A stretch of 59,975 nt of DNA, taken from Opitutales bacterium. GTDB lineage: Bacteria > Verrucomicrobiota > Verrucomicrobiia > Opitutales > Seribacteraceae. The notes under the pieces are model-generated. The model worked only from the letters and a program-made list of their open reading frames with translations. It was not told where the DNA came from and searched no databases. Shown piece by piece: positions 26,729-35,167 of this stretch (positions within the stretch are counted from its first letter, which is position 1; each line of letters begins with the position of its first letter). The DNA lies in NCBI GenBank assembly GCA_029254745.1, contig JAQWWZ010000012.1, positions 1 through 59,975 on the forward strand. The letters run 5' to 3'. The translations under genes and the position numbers were made by a program.

Positions 26729-27720
26729 ACATTTACCTCTGTGCGAAAAGTACTTTTTTCTTTTTTTGGGCAGGTTTTGTTTCCGCTCAAGACCTTTTTG
26801 AGTCTGAAAGCGACTCCATCGTGAACGCCTTGGATTCTAGTTATCAGAAAGGATTGAGATACTTATCATCTACTCAAGATCCAAATGGTCTGTGGTCTGA
26901 AAGTTCATATGGCGATCAAACTGGTGTTCTTGGAATTTGTATCCTTGCTTTTATCTCAAGGGGTGATGACCCGGAGTTTGGACCTTATGCAGAAGCGGTG
27001 AAAAAATCTCTCTCTTCAATACTTGAGAGGCAGGATTCAGAAACTGGGTTTATTGGTACCACCATGTATAATCATGGCTTTGCCACTCTCGCTCTTTCTG
27101 AACTCTACGGAACACTTGACGACGAGCGAATTGGCCCTGCCCTCAACAATGCTGTCTCATTAAGCGTGAGTGCTGCACAAGTGAATCCCAAAGGAGCATG
27201 GAGATACAAGCCTGACAGTAGAGATGCTGATACTACGGTTTCTGGCACAGTCCTAGTCTCATTATTTGCCGCAAGAAACGCTGGCATGAAAGTACCGGAA
27301 AATACCATAAACAAAGCCGTCGGCTACATAACCAAATGCCAAAACACGAATGGTGGAGTTGGGTACTCTTCGGCTACCGGGCCAAACTTACCAAGAACCT
27401 CGATTGCCTCACTTGTATTCTCTTTATCCAATAGAACCCACACGCCTGCTTACAAAAACTCCTTAGAATACTTAAAAGATAATGCAAAATATGGGGATCA
27501 GGGGCATAAATTTTACAGTCTCTATTACACTGCTCAGGCTTTATTTAAAGCGGGCCCGTCCCATTGGGAAGAATGGAATATCGAAAACATTCGAAAACTC
27601 GTGGGAAGTCAGCAAAAAAACGGATCATGGCGTGGGAATCATGGTGTGACTTTTTCAACAGCTGCCGCCCTTCTTTCTATGGCATTAAACTACCGCTACT
27701 TACCTATTTACGAAAGATGA
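26725..27720 (+). CDS. Secreted alpha/alpha-toroid protein of the MoxR/vWA cluster
   Basis: The 331-residue product has a signal peptide (STFFFFWAGFVSAQ) and a terpene-cyclase-like toroid. The QW-type motif KGLRYLSSTQDPNGLW is at residues 42-57. Later repeats include YNHGFATLALSELYG, NTNGGVGYSS and the C-terminal SQQKNGSWRG. DADTTVSGTVLVSL occupies the place of the cyclase-type motif, but DxDD is absent. It overlaps the upstream gene by ATGA and the downstream gene by ATGA, so it is translationally coupled to the vWA cluster. It is probably a non-enzymatic or unknown-activity exported subunit. Confidence 0.85.
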   Translation: MNIYLCAKSTFFFFWAGFVSAQDLFESESDSIVNALDSSYQKGLRYLSSTQDPNGLWSESSYGDQTGVLGICILAFISRGDDPEFGPYAEAVKKSLSSILERQDSETGFIGTTMYNHGFATLALSELYGTLDDERIGPALNNAVSLSVSAAQVNPKGAWRYKPDSRDADTTVSGTVLVSLFAARNAGMKVPENTINKAVGYITKCQNTNGGVGYSSATGPNLPRTSIASLVFSLSNRTHTPAYKNSLEYLKDNAKYGDQGHKFYSLYYTAQALFKAGPSHWEEWNIENIRKLVGSQQKNGSWRGNHGVTFSTAAALLSMALNYRYLPIYER

Positions 27721-29072
27721 ATTTTCCTTCTTTGCTTTCGACCTTATTTTGTTTCCTTTCAGGATATGCCCTTGTTTACTCGTCTCCCCCCGATCGCACC
27801 CAAGGAATTGAATGTCTAACCTTCACAGATGATTCTTATTTACTTGGAAATGTAGGCGGATTGACGAAAGAAAGAAAACTGCAATGGATTCACCATTCTT
27901 CACGCACTCCCCTCGAGTTTGATTTTAGTGCAGTCCAGTCTGTTACTTTTCACCGTGCTTCTGAAAAAAATCTCCTTTCTAGAGCAAATTTATTACACGA
28001 AATTTATTTTAAAAATGGAGATTTTCTCCGAGGTAATCTTTTCAATATTGAACAAGGTAACCTTCATTTTTCTACAGATTTTTCAGATTGTTTAACTGTT
28101 GGAATCGATGAAATTTCACACCTATTATGCCTTCCGGACTCATACAATGTTGTGTTTGATTCTTTTACTGATTTCAAACAATGGAAAAAAAGCAACTCAA
28201 AGTCTTGGAGGCAAGAAAAGGGTGATTTAATCTCTATTTTTTCTGGAAGTACAGGTACTACTTTACCAAAGCTAGATACCTTAGCCATAAGATTTAAAGC
28301 TAAATGGGATAGATCATTCTACCTGGCCCTTCGCTTCTTCTCGGATTCTGACGGAAGCAATTATGGCAATACTGGCTACCACCTTTCATTTTCAAATCAC
28401 AGGATAAACCTACAATCAAACAAAACTGTTAATGGTCGTACTCTTAGAGAAAGCCTGGGATCTATTCTAGTGGATGAACTTGCAGGTGTAAAATCAGCTA
28501 ATTTCCAAATTTTTGCGAACCGAATAAAAAAGGAATTTATCGTTAAAATCAATGGCACAGAATATGCGAGATGGCGGGAACCCGACCCCCAATACATTCC
28601 TCAGGAAAACGGAATATTGTTGATAAACCAAGGCGGGAATTCATCAATTCGATTACAACATCTATGTATTTCAGGTTGGCAAGGTGACTATTCCCCACAT
28701 CCAATTGATCTACCAGATACAAAAACAAATAAAAGTATAATTTATTTCAAAAATGGGGACGCAACCTCTGCAGACCAGGTCCATGCCAATGATCAAAATA
28801 TTACAATCAATACAAAACATGGATTATTGACTGTTCCTCATGCAAGGATTCAAAGAATTGATTTCAAACATGGTCATGAATCAAACTCGACTAAGCCAAA
28901 AAAAAATTCAAAAGAATACATTTCCCAAAATCAAGTATTTCTTGAAAAAAACAAAGGAAAGATTCGCTTCTCTATATCAAAAATAAAGGACAACCAAATC
29001 TATGGTTATCATTCATTTCTGGGTAATATTTCGATGCCACTATATCTGGTAAAAAAAGTGGAAGGCATTTGA
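27717..29072 (+). CDS. Secreted protein with LamG/3-keto-disaccharide-hydrolase-like domain
   Basis: With the ATG at 27717 (overlapping the preceding TGA by 4 bp) the product is 451 residues with a signal peptide (LLSTLFCFLSGYALVYS). Short modules of the type 'F-x-N-G-D-x-L-x-G-x-L' occur before and after the central domain (NGDFLRGNLFNIEQGNLHF; NGDATSADQVHANDQNITI). The central part (about 135-335) looks like a concanavalin-type jelly roll: SFTDFKQW, LAIRFKAKWDRSFYLALRFF, then IKKEFIVKINGTEYARW. It may bind glycan or polymer. It is the last intact gene of the cluster. Confidence 0.72.
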   Translation: MNFPSLLSTLFCFLSGYALVYSSPPDRTQGIECLTFTDDSYLLGNVGGLTKERKLQWIHHSSRTPLEFDFSAVQSVTFHRASEKNLLSRANLLHEIYFKNGDFLRGNLFNIEQGNLHFSTDFSDCLTVGIDEISHLLCLPDSYNVVFDSFTDFKQWKKSNSKSWRQEKGDLISIFSGSTGTTLPKLDTLAIRFKAKWDRSFYLALRFFSDSDGSNYGNTGYHLSFSNHRINLQSNKTVNGRTLRESLGSILVDELAGVKSANFQIFANRIKKEFIVKINGTEYARWREPDPQYIPQENGILLINQGGNSSIRLQHLCISGWQGDYSPHPIDLPDTKTNKSIIYFKNGDATSADQVHANDQNITINTKHGLLTVPHARIQRIDFKHGHESNSTKPKKNSKEYISQNQVFLEKNKGKIRFSISKIKDNQIYGYHSFLGNISMPLYLVKKVEGI

Positions 29073-29074
29073 CT

Positions 29075-29816
29075 ATGAATTTCGTAAAAGAACACCTTAA
29101 TCTTCTCGATATGGCTCCTCATTCAATCCGGGAATAAAATCCTCTTAGGGCTCTTTCATTACTGGAAGGAACAAGACCATCTTTCAGAGATTGGTACTAT
29201 AAAAGACTGACATTCTTTGCCCAAGGTTTACTAATGGAAGAAACCAGCCGCTTTCAACTCCAGTCAGCAGTAAATTCAATCAATGGGACTTGGTTAGATT
29301 CAAAACAATCTGTTTTAATCTTTGGCCCTGCCCTTCACTTTTCGATCTGGAAAAAAAGTCACGAAGTACACCGTCAGAACTTCATCCACTACCCATTCTC
29401 AGCTAAAAAGAAAACAAAACGAATCGTTGAGGCTCATTGAAATCTCAGATGACTATTTTGAACTATCAAACCACACTGAGATTCCAGTGGAGCAAAAACT
29501 ACCAGCTTTTATTTTGCAAAGGTGGAAAGAACAAAAACAGGACGATGCCATTGGAAAATCACCTGATATTCTTTGGATGGTAACAGCTTTAAACGGGAAG
29601 TTAAGGAAATGGTGTCAACATACAGAGTCTTATTTTAAAACCTTAGCAGGTAACATGATATCCGCTTTTTTCAAATGTAGATTTTCAACTTGTGGGAATT
29701 TCATTAGATTTAAACTACAGAGTGGTCATGTTTTCATCTGCCCAACTACGAAGAACACAGAATCAAATTTAAAAGATCTTGGTAGAGTAAAATTCTATCA
29801 AAACAAGAGATTATAA
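29075..29816 (+). pseudogene. Probable decayed protein-coding gene at the end of the vWA cluster
   Basis: Frame 1 opens with ATG at 29075 (MNFVKEHLNLLDMAPHSIRE), is cut by TAA at 29135-29137, and continues as protein-like sequence (LRALSLLEGTRPSFRDWYY and on) to a stop at 29440. The plausible continuation (SLRLIEISDDYFELSN to the end at 29816) is in the +1 frame. The switch would fall near the A-rich run around 29400-29420, a common slippage site. One nonsense codon plus one frameshift explains the region. Alternatively the two open frames are separate short genes. No family was recognised. The ATG is 3 bp after the previous stop, which suggests it was once the eighth cluster gene. Confidence 0.45.
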
Positions 29817-29888
29817 GTAAACTCTGTCATTAAAAAGATTAATACCGGCAGACAGTACAATAAATTTATCGTTGATGAATATGTATCA

Positions 29889-30461
29889 TTGGGTAAGGTA
29901 AATAGAGTGCTTCTTAAGAAATCAGACTTTTACAATAAAAAGCAGAGCGGATACCTTTTTTTCTTTATCCTTTGTTGCTTACTTTACACCTCATGTGGTG
30001 GAGGAAGCGTAACCACTTTACCAGAAGCACCTCCACCTTATCCTAATTTCCCTGTCCCCTACGAGCCTAGTTCACAGCAACCAGTTCCTGATCATGTTTA
30101 TGGTCATCAGCAACAAGGAGGGCATCAAACTCGTACATTTAGCCCTACTGAGTCCAATCCACAAAATAGTAACAATAACTCTTGGCGATCCTCGCCTAAT
30201 GCTCTGACACAATCACCAAATTATGCTAGGTTTACGGTTCACGCAAATGCGAACCTTTGGCTGCTTGTTCAGGATTCAAACGGGAATGAGTTAGATTGGT
30301 TAAAACTGAAAGAAGGTGAGAAAGTACCCCTCTCTCATATTGGTGCCCTCACCTTAACATGCTCTTCAGGACAAGATATCGAAATCTACAGCAAAGATGG
30401 TAAAAAATTAGATATTCCAGAGAGTAGCAAAGCTGGTATATCAATTATTCGCCTAAACTAG
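29889..30461 (+). CDS. Lipoprotein with RodZ-C-terminal-like (DUF4115-like) domain
   Basis: The 190-residue product has a lipoprotein signal (FFFILCCLLYTSC, Cys36). A Pro/Gln/Asn-rich linker (about 45-110) follows, then a small beta domain (about 113-180). The domain runs ARFTVHANANLWLLVQDSNGNEL...LKEGEKVPLS...GALTLTCSSG...IEIYSKDGKKLDI, which follows the DUF4115 layout (strand, D-x-x-G, L-x-x-G-E, V-x-x-N/D-G). The start is TTG, since no suitable ATG is in frame. The 3' end overlaps the convergent gene by 17 bp. Confidence 0.65.
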   Translation: MGKVNRVLLKKSDFYNKKQSGYLFFFILCCLLYTSCGGGSVTTLPEAPPPYPNFPVPYEPSSQQPVPDHVYGHQQQGGHQTRTFSPTESNPQNSNNNSWRSSPNALTQSPNYARFTVHANANLWLLVQDSNGNELDWLKLKEGEKVPLSHIGALTLTCSSGQDIEIYSKDGKKLDIPESSKAGISIIRLN

Positions 30462-30909
30462 TGGATCCTTTTGGCAGTTGGCCAAATCCTGAATCTTGAT
30501 TTTTGAGCAACTCAAGTGGTATATCTTCAAGCTGAAAGGTAATATAAGAACATCTTCCTTTCAAAAACTTAAAGGATATCAAGGTCCAAGTGTAAACCTT
30601 CTCAGTAGATTCATCAAATACTGGCCTTCGATAATCCCACAAATAGCCATTCCCACCATCAAGGCTCTTTCCATCAGGCTCACCCATGAGCTTTTGTATT
30701 TCATCTCGATTTCTTCCAACAGTAAGAGATTCAAGATTATTTTTTCTCACTATAGGATGCTTCGGTGATGAGGATTGATTTTGTACAAATGCCTCACTGC
30801 TAAATGAAGAACTCCGAACCAATCCAATATTTTGTGAACGTTGGCAGGAACAAATAAAAAAAAGCCCAAAGAACAGAATCAGTTGCCTGTTTAATTTTCT
30901 GTGAATCAT
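30445..30909 (-). CDS. Small lipoprotein, BamE/SmpA-like layout
   Basis: With the ATG at 30909 the product is 154 residues: signal (LILFFGLFFICSC, Cys near 22), Ser-rich linker, then a domain starting LESLTVGRNRDEIQKLMGEPDGKS. 'L-x-x-G-x-x-x-x-E-I-x-x-L-x-G-x-P' is the signature seen in SmpA/OmlA-type domains. WDYRRP and ISFKFLKGRCSYITF complete the alpha-beta-beta pattern. The ATG lies 13 bp after the 3' end of tRNA-Ser on the same strand, so the two may share a transcript. Its exact role is unknown. Confidence 0.65.
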   Translation of the reverse strand: MIHRKLNRQLILFFGLFFICSCQRSQNIGLVRSSSFSSEAFVQNQSSSPKHPIVRKNNLESLTVGRNRDEIQKLMGEPDGKSLDGGNGYLWDYRRPVFDESTEKVYTWTLISFKFLKGRCSYITFQLEDIPLELLKNQDSGFGQLPKGSTSLGE

Positions 30910-30922
30910 GGTTGTCAAAAAG

Positions 30923-31015
30923 TGGCGGAGAGAACGGGATTCGAACCCGTGGAGGAACTATTAGCTCCTCACCGGTTTAGCAAACCAGCGCATTCGACCA
31001 CTCTGCCATCTCTCC
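30923..31015 (-). tRNA. tRNA-Ser (anticodon GCT)
   Basis: This is a complete 93-nt class II tRNA read on the minus strand. The 7-bp acceptor stem GGAGAGA/TCTCTCC pairs perfectly, with G discriminator and an encoded CCA end. The anticodon arm CTGGT-TTGCTAA-ACCGG gives anticodon GCT, which decodes AGC/AGU. The long variable arm (GAGGAGC...GTTCCTC) and the T arm with GGTTCGAATC are present. The variable arm and anticodon make it serine. Confidence 0.97.
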
Positions 31016-31027
31016 TGATCGAATGTA

Positions 31028-31056
31028 CTTTTAATCATTCAAACTAAACCGGGCAA
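31028..31056 (-). promoter_or_regulatory. Candidate promoter of tRNA-Ser
   Basis: On the minus strand, TTGCCC (31051-31056) and TAAAAG (31028-31033) are spaced by 17 bp. The predicted start would fall a few bases before the tRNA 5' end at 31015. Each box matches the sigma-70 consensus at four of six bases. Confidence 0.35.
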
Positions 31057-31240
31057 ACAAAAAAGCTTGAGACTGGCATAGATAACACTGGTATTTTAAG
31101 GTGGGAATGAAAAAAATTTTCACTCGCTGAAAGTTCACTTCTGTTTCCCTCAAATCATACTAGGGAAATTACAGAGTTGGAAGATCTGGAAGGTCCCACT
31201 ACCCCGTTATCAATCTTTCCTTTTTTCCAAGTAAGTTAAT

Positions 31241-31262
31241 GTGAAGGTATTAGCGCCTTCAC
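31241..31262. repeat. Hairpin-forming inverted repeat
   Basis: The arms GTGAAGGT and GCCTTCAC pair over 8 bp (one T-G) around a 6-nt loop. It lies 69 bp past the Sel1 gene's 3' end on the minus strand. It may help transcript termination or stability; T-runs are missing. Confidence 0.4.
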
Positions 31263-31330
31263 TTCATAAAATGAATAAGATAAAAGAGAATGAAAAAAAC
31301 CTTACAAATTAAAGGCAGTTGGGTAACCTC

Positions 31331-32728
31331 TTATTTCCCCAATAAAGCTTGAAGTTTTTCAAGGTTTTTTTTGGCCATCGCATCTCCTCTTTGAGCAGCA
31401 AGGTCGAACCAATATAAAGCCTGTTTAAAATCTTTTTCAACTCCTTTACCCTGCATATACATCATACCCAAGTAACGTGCAGACTCTCCGTCACCTGCAT
31501 TGGCCGATTGAGTAAAAAGATTAAATGCAGCACCCAAGTCAACATCTTGCCCTTTCCCCCAATATGCATTTTTAGCCAAAAGCCTTGGGTTGTTAGAACT
31601 ATTTGGACTCATCATAACTTCTGGTAATTTTACACTTTTGAACCCTTGTGTAATAGGCGAAGCGATCTGCTTGGCTGGCTCAACCACCGAAGTTGCCTTG
31701 GACTCATAAACAGATGGTAGCCTCTCAGTATTTGGTACGGGGGGTGTTGGAGGGAGTTCGGGAGCTGGTGCTGGTGCTAAAAGTGTAAGATTCGAAGTTT
31801 CAGGAGGGGGGCTTGGGATGGATTCTTTTTCTCGATTCGAGGTAGTTCTCAGTAATTCATACTCTTCGATCTTCTGCAGTGCTTTTTCTTGTAACTGAAC
31901 CGAAGCTAATCTTGCATAACGAATCGCTAAGTCAATTTTAACGGGCCCCGAAACTCCATATGCATGGAAGTCTGCCACCAACAATTGGGATAACGCCTTT
32001 CCTTTATCAGCTGCAGCCTGAAAATGAACCAAGGCCATCCCACTATCGGGCTCAACTCCAGTACCTTTAAAGTAAGAACGACCAAGATAGTGATGAGCAG
32101 CGGGCAGCCCTTTTTTGGCTGCTTGCTCCAACAATTTGATCCCTCCTTTTATATCTGATGTAATACCTAAACCAGGATCAGCAATTGCATGAATTTTGAG
32201 TAAAGCGAGTTGAACTGATGCTGGGCTGTATCCTTTTTTGGAAGATAACTCATAATAGCCTGCAGCTAGCTTTATATCAGGAATAACAGTTGGTCTAACC
32301 TCGTCTGATGTAAAAATTTCCGCAAGAGCATATGCGGCGATTGGATCATGGCGGGATGCTTCGCGGATAAGGGTTCCGTCTGGATCTTGAAAAGCCCTTA
32401 GGTAATAGGTTTTGACTTTATTGGAGTTGGGACCAGAAGGAACAAAACGAGCCAAATATCCCATGGCAAAATGGCCCAACCAGTGATCTTTTGCAGATGA
32501 AGATTCTGCAAAGTTAAGGGCATCTTCGATTGAAATATCAAGTCCCTTGTCCCCATGTGCATGGGCTAGGGCAAGAAATCCTTGGGCGTACGCATCATTT
32601 TGGTCAGCAGCATTTTTTAATTCCTCGTATTTTGACAATACGCAACGGTCGCCATCGTTACCTAAAACAGCTTGGATGAGGACACAGAGAAAGAAAATAT
32701 AAAAAGGTTTTCTATGTACTTTAGCCAT
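31331..32728 (-). CDS. Secreted Sel1-repeat protein
   Basis: The 465-residue product has a signal peptide (FYIFFLCVLIQAVLG). Sel1-like (TPR-type) helical repeats occur in an N-terminal block (about 35-280: QGFLALAHAHGDKG, AAHHYLGRSYFKGTGVEPDSGMA and others) and a C-terminal block (about 390-465: ARYLGMMYMQGKGVEKDFKQA, LYWFDLAAQRGDAMA). A Pro-rich linker with PAPAPELPPTPPVP separates them. Such proteins usually mediate protein-protein contacts in the periplasm. The ATG at 32728 is preferred over an upstream TTG. It is divergent from the ACT-domain gene. The partner is unknown. Confidence 0.85.
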   Translation of the reverse strand: MAKVHRKPFYIFFLCVLIQAVLGNDGDRCVLSKYEELKNAADQNDAYAQGFLALAHAHGDKGLDISIEDALNFAESSSAKDHWLGHFAMGYLARFVPSGPNSNKVKTYYLRAFQDPDGTLIREASRHDPIAAYALAEIFTSDEVRPTVIPDIKLAAGYYELSSKKGYSPASVQLALLKIHAIADPGLGITSDIKGGIKLLEQAAKKGLPAAHHYLGRSYFKGTGVEPDSGMALVHFQAAADKGKALSQLLVADFHAYGVSGPVKIDLAIRYARLASVQLQEKALQKIEEYELLRTTSNREKESIPSPPPETSNLTLLAPAPAPELPPTPPVPNTERLPSVYESKATSVVEPAKQIASPITQGFKSVKLPEVMMSPNSSNNPRLLAKNAYWGKGQDVDLGAAFNLFTQSANAGDGESARYLGMMYMQGKGVEKDFKQALYWFDLAAQRGDAMAKKNLEKLQALLGK

Positions 32729-32829
32729 GATCAACCTTATCTTTTATCTGAAGTCATGACACTGGCAAGCGTGGTTTCATTTTTCATGTTCCAATTTTTA
32801 TAATTTAAAGTTAAGATTTGTGATTATTT

Positions 32830-33303
32830 ATGAGTGAAATAAATCCCCATCCATCAACATTACGCAATCCCGGACAAGACCTGATTCGTCAATTTGTTAT
32901 CTATGCTGAAAATAAAGTGGGCTGGCTAAATGATTTCATTCTAATGCTCAATTCAGATGATATTCATATTTTAGCCATCTCTGTATTAGATACAAGTGAC
33001 TCATCAGTCATTAGAATCGTCCCCAATTATCCGAAAAATCTTGCTCGATTACTCAAGTCTCAATCAATTTCTTTTACTGAGAGAAATATTATTGCAGTGG
33101 AAATGAAAAATGATGATTCCCTTCACCAAGTCACGCAATCCTTACTTCGGGCAGAAATTAATATACACTATGTCTACCCCTTCTTACACCAGCCTAACCA
33201 TAGGGCCGTGCTTGCGATTGCAACGGAAGATGAGGACATTGGTGAAGAAGCGTTGAAAGCTTACCAACTAAATGTTTTGTCTCTCGAAGACTTCAACCGC
33301 TAA
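32830..33303 (+). CDS. ACT-domain protein (probable double ACT)
   Basis: The 157-residue soluble protein shows two successive beta-alpha-beta units. The first begins RQFVIYAENKVGWLNDFILMLNSDDIHILAISVLDTSDSSVIRIV; the second begins IIAVEMKNDDSLHQVTQSLLRAEINIHYVYPFL and ends with RAVLAIATED. 'N-K-x-G-x-L' followed by 'I-x-I-x-A-I-S' is typical of ACT amino-acid sensing folds. It has no enzyme domain, so it may be a stand-alone regulatory protein. Its end overlaps the convergent NamZ gene by 4 bp. Confidence 0.82.
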   Translation: MSEINPHPSTLRNPGQDLIRQFVIYAENKVGWLNDFILMLNSDDIHILAISVLDTSDSSVIRIVPNYPKNLARLLKSQSISFTERNIIAVEMKNDDSLHQVTQSLLRAEINIHYVYPFLHQPNHRAVLAIATEDEDIGEEALKAYQLNVLSLEDFNR

Positions 33304-34559
33304 TAAAGCAGATACTTACTAGTCTGATTCCGAAAGGCTTGGCTCTCCAGTTTCCAGTTGGTGATAAACTTTTCTGTTTCTACAGCAGACCCTTCACGAA
33401 TCAATGTGTTCCACCAAAGAGTGGACCCCACATGTTTGTTAAAAAGTTTACTTTCCGATTCACTGGCTTCACCAAACGGACTAGGTTCCTCCCAAAGAGC
33501 ACTTAACTGCATCATATGAAAAGCGAGATCTGTAGGATTCCAAGCATTCCAATCACTCAACACAATATAGACACCCGTTATATCTTCCCCTTTTGTGTTC
33601 GATAAAGTCTTCAACTCAAAAGACAAACCTGGAATATTCAAATTATCCAATGCAATTTTAACATCCTGAGAATCTTTCCCATCAAAAGTTAAAAATCGAA
33701 ATGGATGCTTTGTTCCAATACCATGACGAAACTTACCCAACTGTGCACCAAGCCCGGTCATGGGGTAACCAGCAACGGAATCAAGGGTTGGAATATTGGG
33801 TGAAGTGGGAAACCATACCAAACCTGTTTGAGGCCAAGTCATATCTCGCTCCCATCCTTTCATTGGCACTATAGTTAATTTACCTTTTTTCCGGGTCGCA
33901 TCATCTACCTGCAAAACTCCCAGTGTTTTCTTTGACCAAAGTGCAAGTTCAGCAATGGTCACACCATGAACAAAAGGCATCGGGAAAGCACCCACATAAC
34001 TCATCCACTGCTCATCGATCATAGGCCCCGCAACCTTTTGACCGCCGAGGGGATTAGGTCGATCCAAAACAACCACTTCCACATCGTTTTCAAAACAGGC
34101 TTCCATGGCATATCTCATGCAACTAATATAGGTGTAACAACGTACACCAACATCTTGTAAATCGATGACCAATACATCAATTTTAGAAAGCATGTTTACC
34201 GTCGGCTTTCTAAATTTTCCATAGAGCGAAAAAACAGGTAATCCAGTACGGTGATCAATTTTGTCTTCCACGGGAACCGAGGCTTTTTCATCCCCATAGA
34301 TGCCATGTTCTGGACCAAAAAGTGCGACAAGCTCAACTTCTTTACTGTCTCTAAAAACCTCTACCGTCGATATACCCTTGTTATTCCTTCCGGCAGGATG
34401 AGTCAAAAGACCAACTTTTTTCCCTTTAAGAATCGAAAACTCAAGCTGCTCCAAATAATCAATTCCCAAAGAAATACTCTTAGCCTGCACTGATTGGAGG
34501 ATACCCAAAAAAAGGAATACCGAATAAATAAAAGGCAACTTTAAGAAGAAGCAGTTCAT
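33300..34559 (-). CDS. namZ: Exo-beta-N-acetylmuramidase NamZ (DUF1343/YbbC family)
   Basis: NamZ removes terminal N-acetylmuramic acid from peptidoglycan fragments during cell-wall recovery. With the ATG at 34559 the product is 419 residues: signal peptide (FIYSVFLFLGILQSVQA), then the DUF1343 domain. Family motifs are KVGLLTHPAGRN, FGPEHGIYGDE, DLQDVGVRCYTYISCM, DRPNPLGG and the C-terminal part with WNTLIREG. The upstream frame to 34667 would add a second hydrophobic segment and overlap the DUF2062 gene, so it was rejected. It lies 16 bp after the DUF2062 gene. Confidence 0.9.
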   Translation of the reverse strand: MNCFFLKLPFIYSVFLFLGILQSVQAKSISLGIDYLEQLEFSILKGKKVGLLTHPAGRNNKGISTVEVFRDSKEVELVALFGPEHGIYGDEKASVPVEDKIDHRTGLPVFSLYGKFRKPTVNMLSKIDVLVIDLQDVGVRCYTYISCMRYAMEACFENDVEVVVLDRPNPLGGQKVAGPMIDEQWMSYVGAFPMPFVHGVTIAELALWSKKTLGVLQVDDATRKKGKLTIVPMKGWERDMTWPQTGLVWFPTSPNIPTLDSVAGYPMTGLGAQLGKFRHGIGTKHPFRFLTFDGKDSQDVKIALDNLNIPGLSFELKTLSNTKGEDITGVYIVLSDWNAWNPTDLAFHMMQLSALWEEPSPFGEASESESKLFNKHVGSTLWWNTLIREGSAVETEKFITNWKLESQAFRNQTSKYLLY

Positions 34560-34575
34560 AGGAAAAACACAGGGT

Positions 34576-35154
34576 TTAGTTATTGCATTGATCAGCATCA
34601 TTCGATTTGTACAAGTTGCAAGAAATCTTGTAAAGAAAGACCGCAACAACACCCAGAAAAATACCAACTACAGAGCCACCAATTACCATGGGGGGAAAAG
34701 TATCAAGTAAGGTGAGCAGGTCAGGGTATGTAAAGTTACTCCAATCATAATCAGGCCTTAAAAATTTATTTTTTTGATAGGGGATACCAAAGAGGCGAAG
34801 AACTTCCATACCTATCTTATAATCGGCAAAATATATGGGGCCCATAGTAAATGGATTTGAGATCCATTGTAAGGCCACAATCAACGGCAAATTTGCCCGC
34901 ACCAAAACTGCTAGAATTAAAACCACAAACATTTGGATAGAAACAATTGGAAGCATTGCTATCCACATGCCTAAAAAGAGTGCGGGTATCATTTCTCTGC
35001 TCTTAAATGACCAGAGGTAAGATCTTTCGTAAGCAGTCTTGGAGAACCATTTGAGAATGGGATAGCGATGAATATTGGATCTTCTCGGTAAAGGACGCAT
35101 AATTTTTTTTAATCTTCTTATGCGTTTAAATCGTTTTTCTTTTTCTGCACTCAT
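34576..35154 (-). CDS. DUF2062 membrane protein
   Basis: The 192-residue product has a basic N-terminus (KRFKRIRRLKKIMRPLPRR). DUF2062 follows: ALFLGMWIAMLPIVSIQMFVVLILAVLVRANLP with its G-x-x-P-x-x-Q pattern, then NPFTMGPIYFADYKIG. A final transmembrane helix (VIGGSVVGIFLGVVAVFLY) is near residues 155-175. DUF2062 proteins sit in the inner membrane and have no established role. The gene is between glycerate kinase and namZ on the same strand. Confidence 0.88.
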   Translation of the reverse strand: MSAEKEKRFKRIRRLKKIMRPLPRRSNIHRYPILKWFSKTAYERSYLWSFKSREMIPALFLGMWIAMLPIVSIQMFVVLILAVLVRANLPLIVALQWISNPFTMGPIYFADYKIGMEVLRLFGIPYQKNKFLRPDYDWSNFTYPDLLTLLDTFPPMVIGGSVVGIFLGVVAVFLYKISCNLYKSNDADQCNN

Positions 35155-35167
35155 GAATTTACAAACA

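Larger units (their letters stand above)
31016..31330. other. Intergenic region between tRNA-Ser and the Sel1 gene
   Basis: No gene is seen in this 315-bp stretch. It holds the candidate tRNA promoter at one end and a hairpin (31241-31262, GTGAAGG/CCTTCAC) near the other. The hairpin lies downstream of the Sel1 gene's stop, but no clear T-run follows it on the minus strand, so it is only a weak terminator candidate. Confidence 0.6.

Noticed and set aside
29234-29440. A separate 68-residue gene
   Set aside because: It is in frame with the ATG at 29075 and is better explained as the middle part of a decayed gene.
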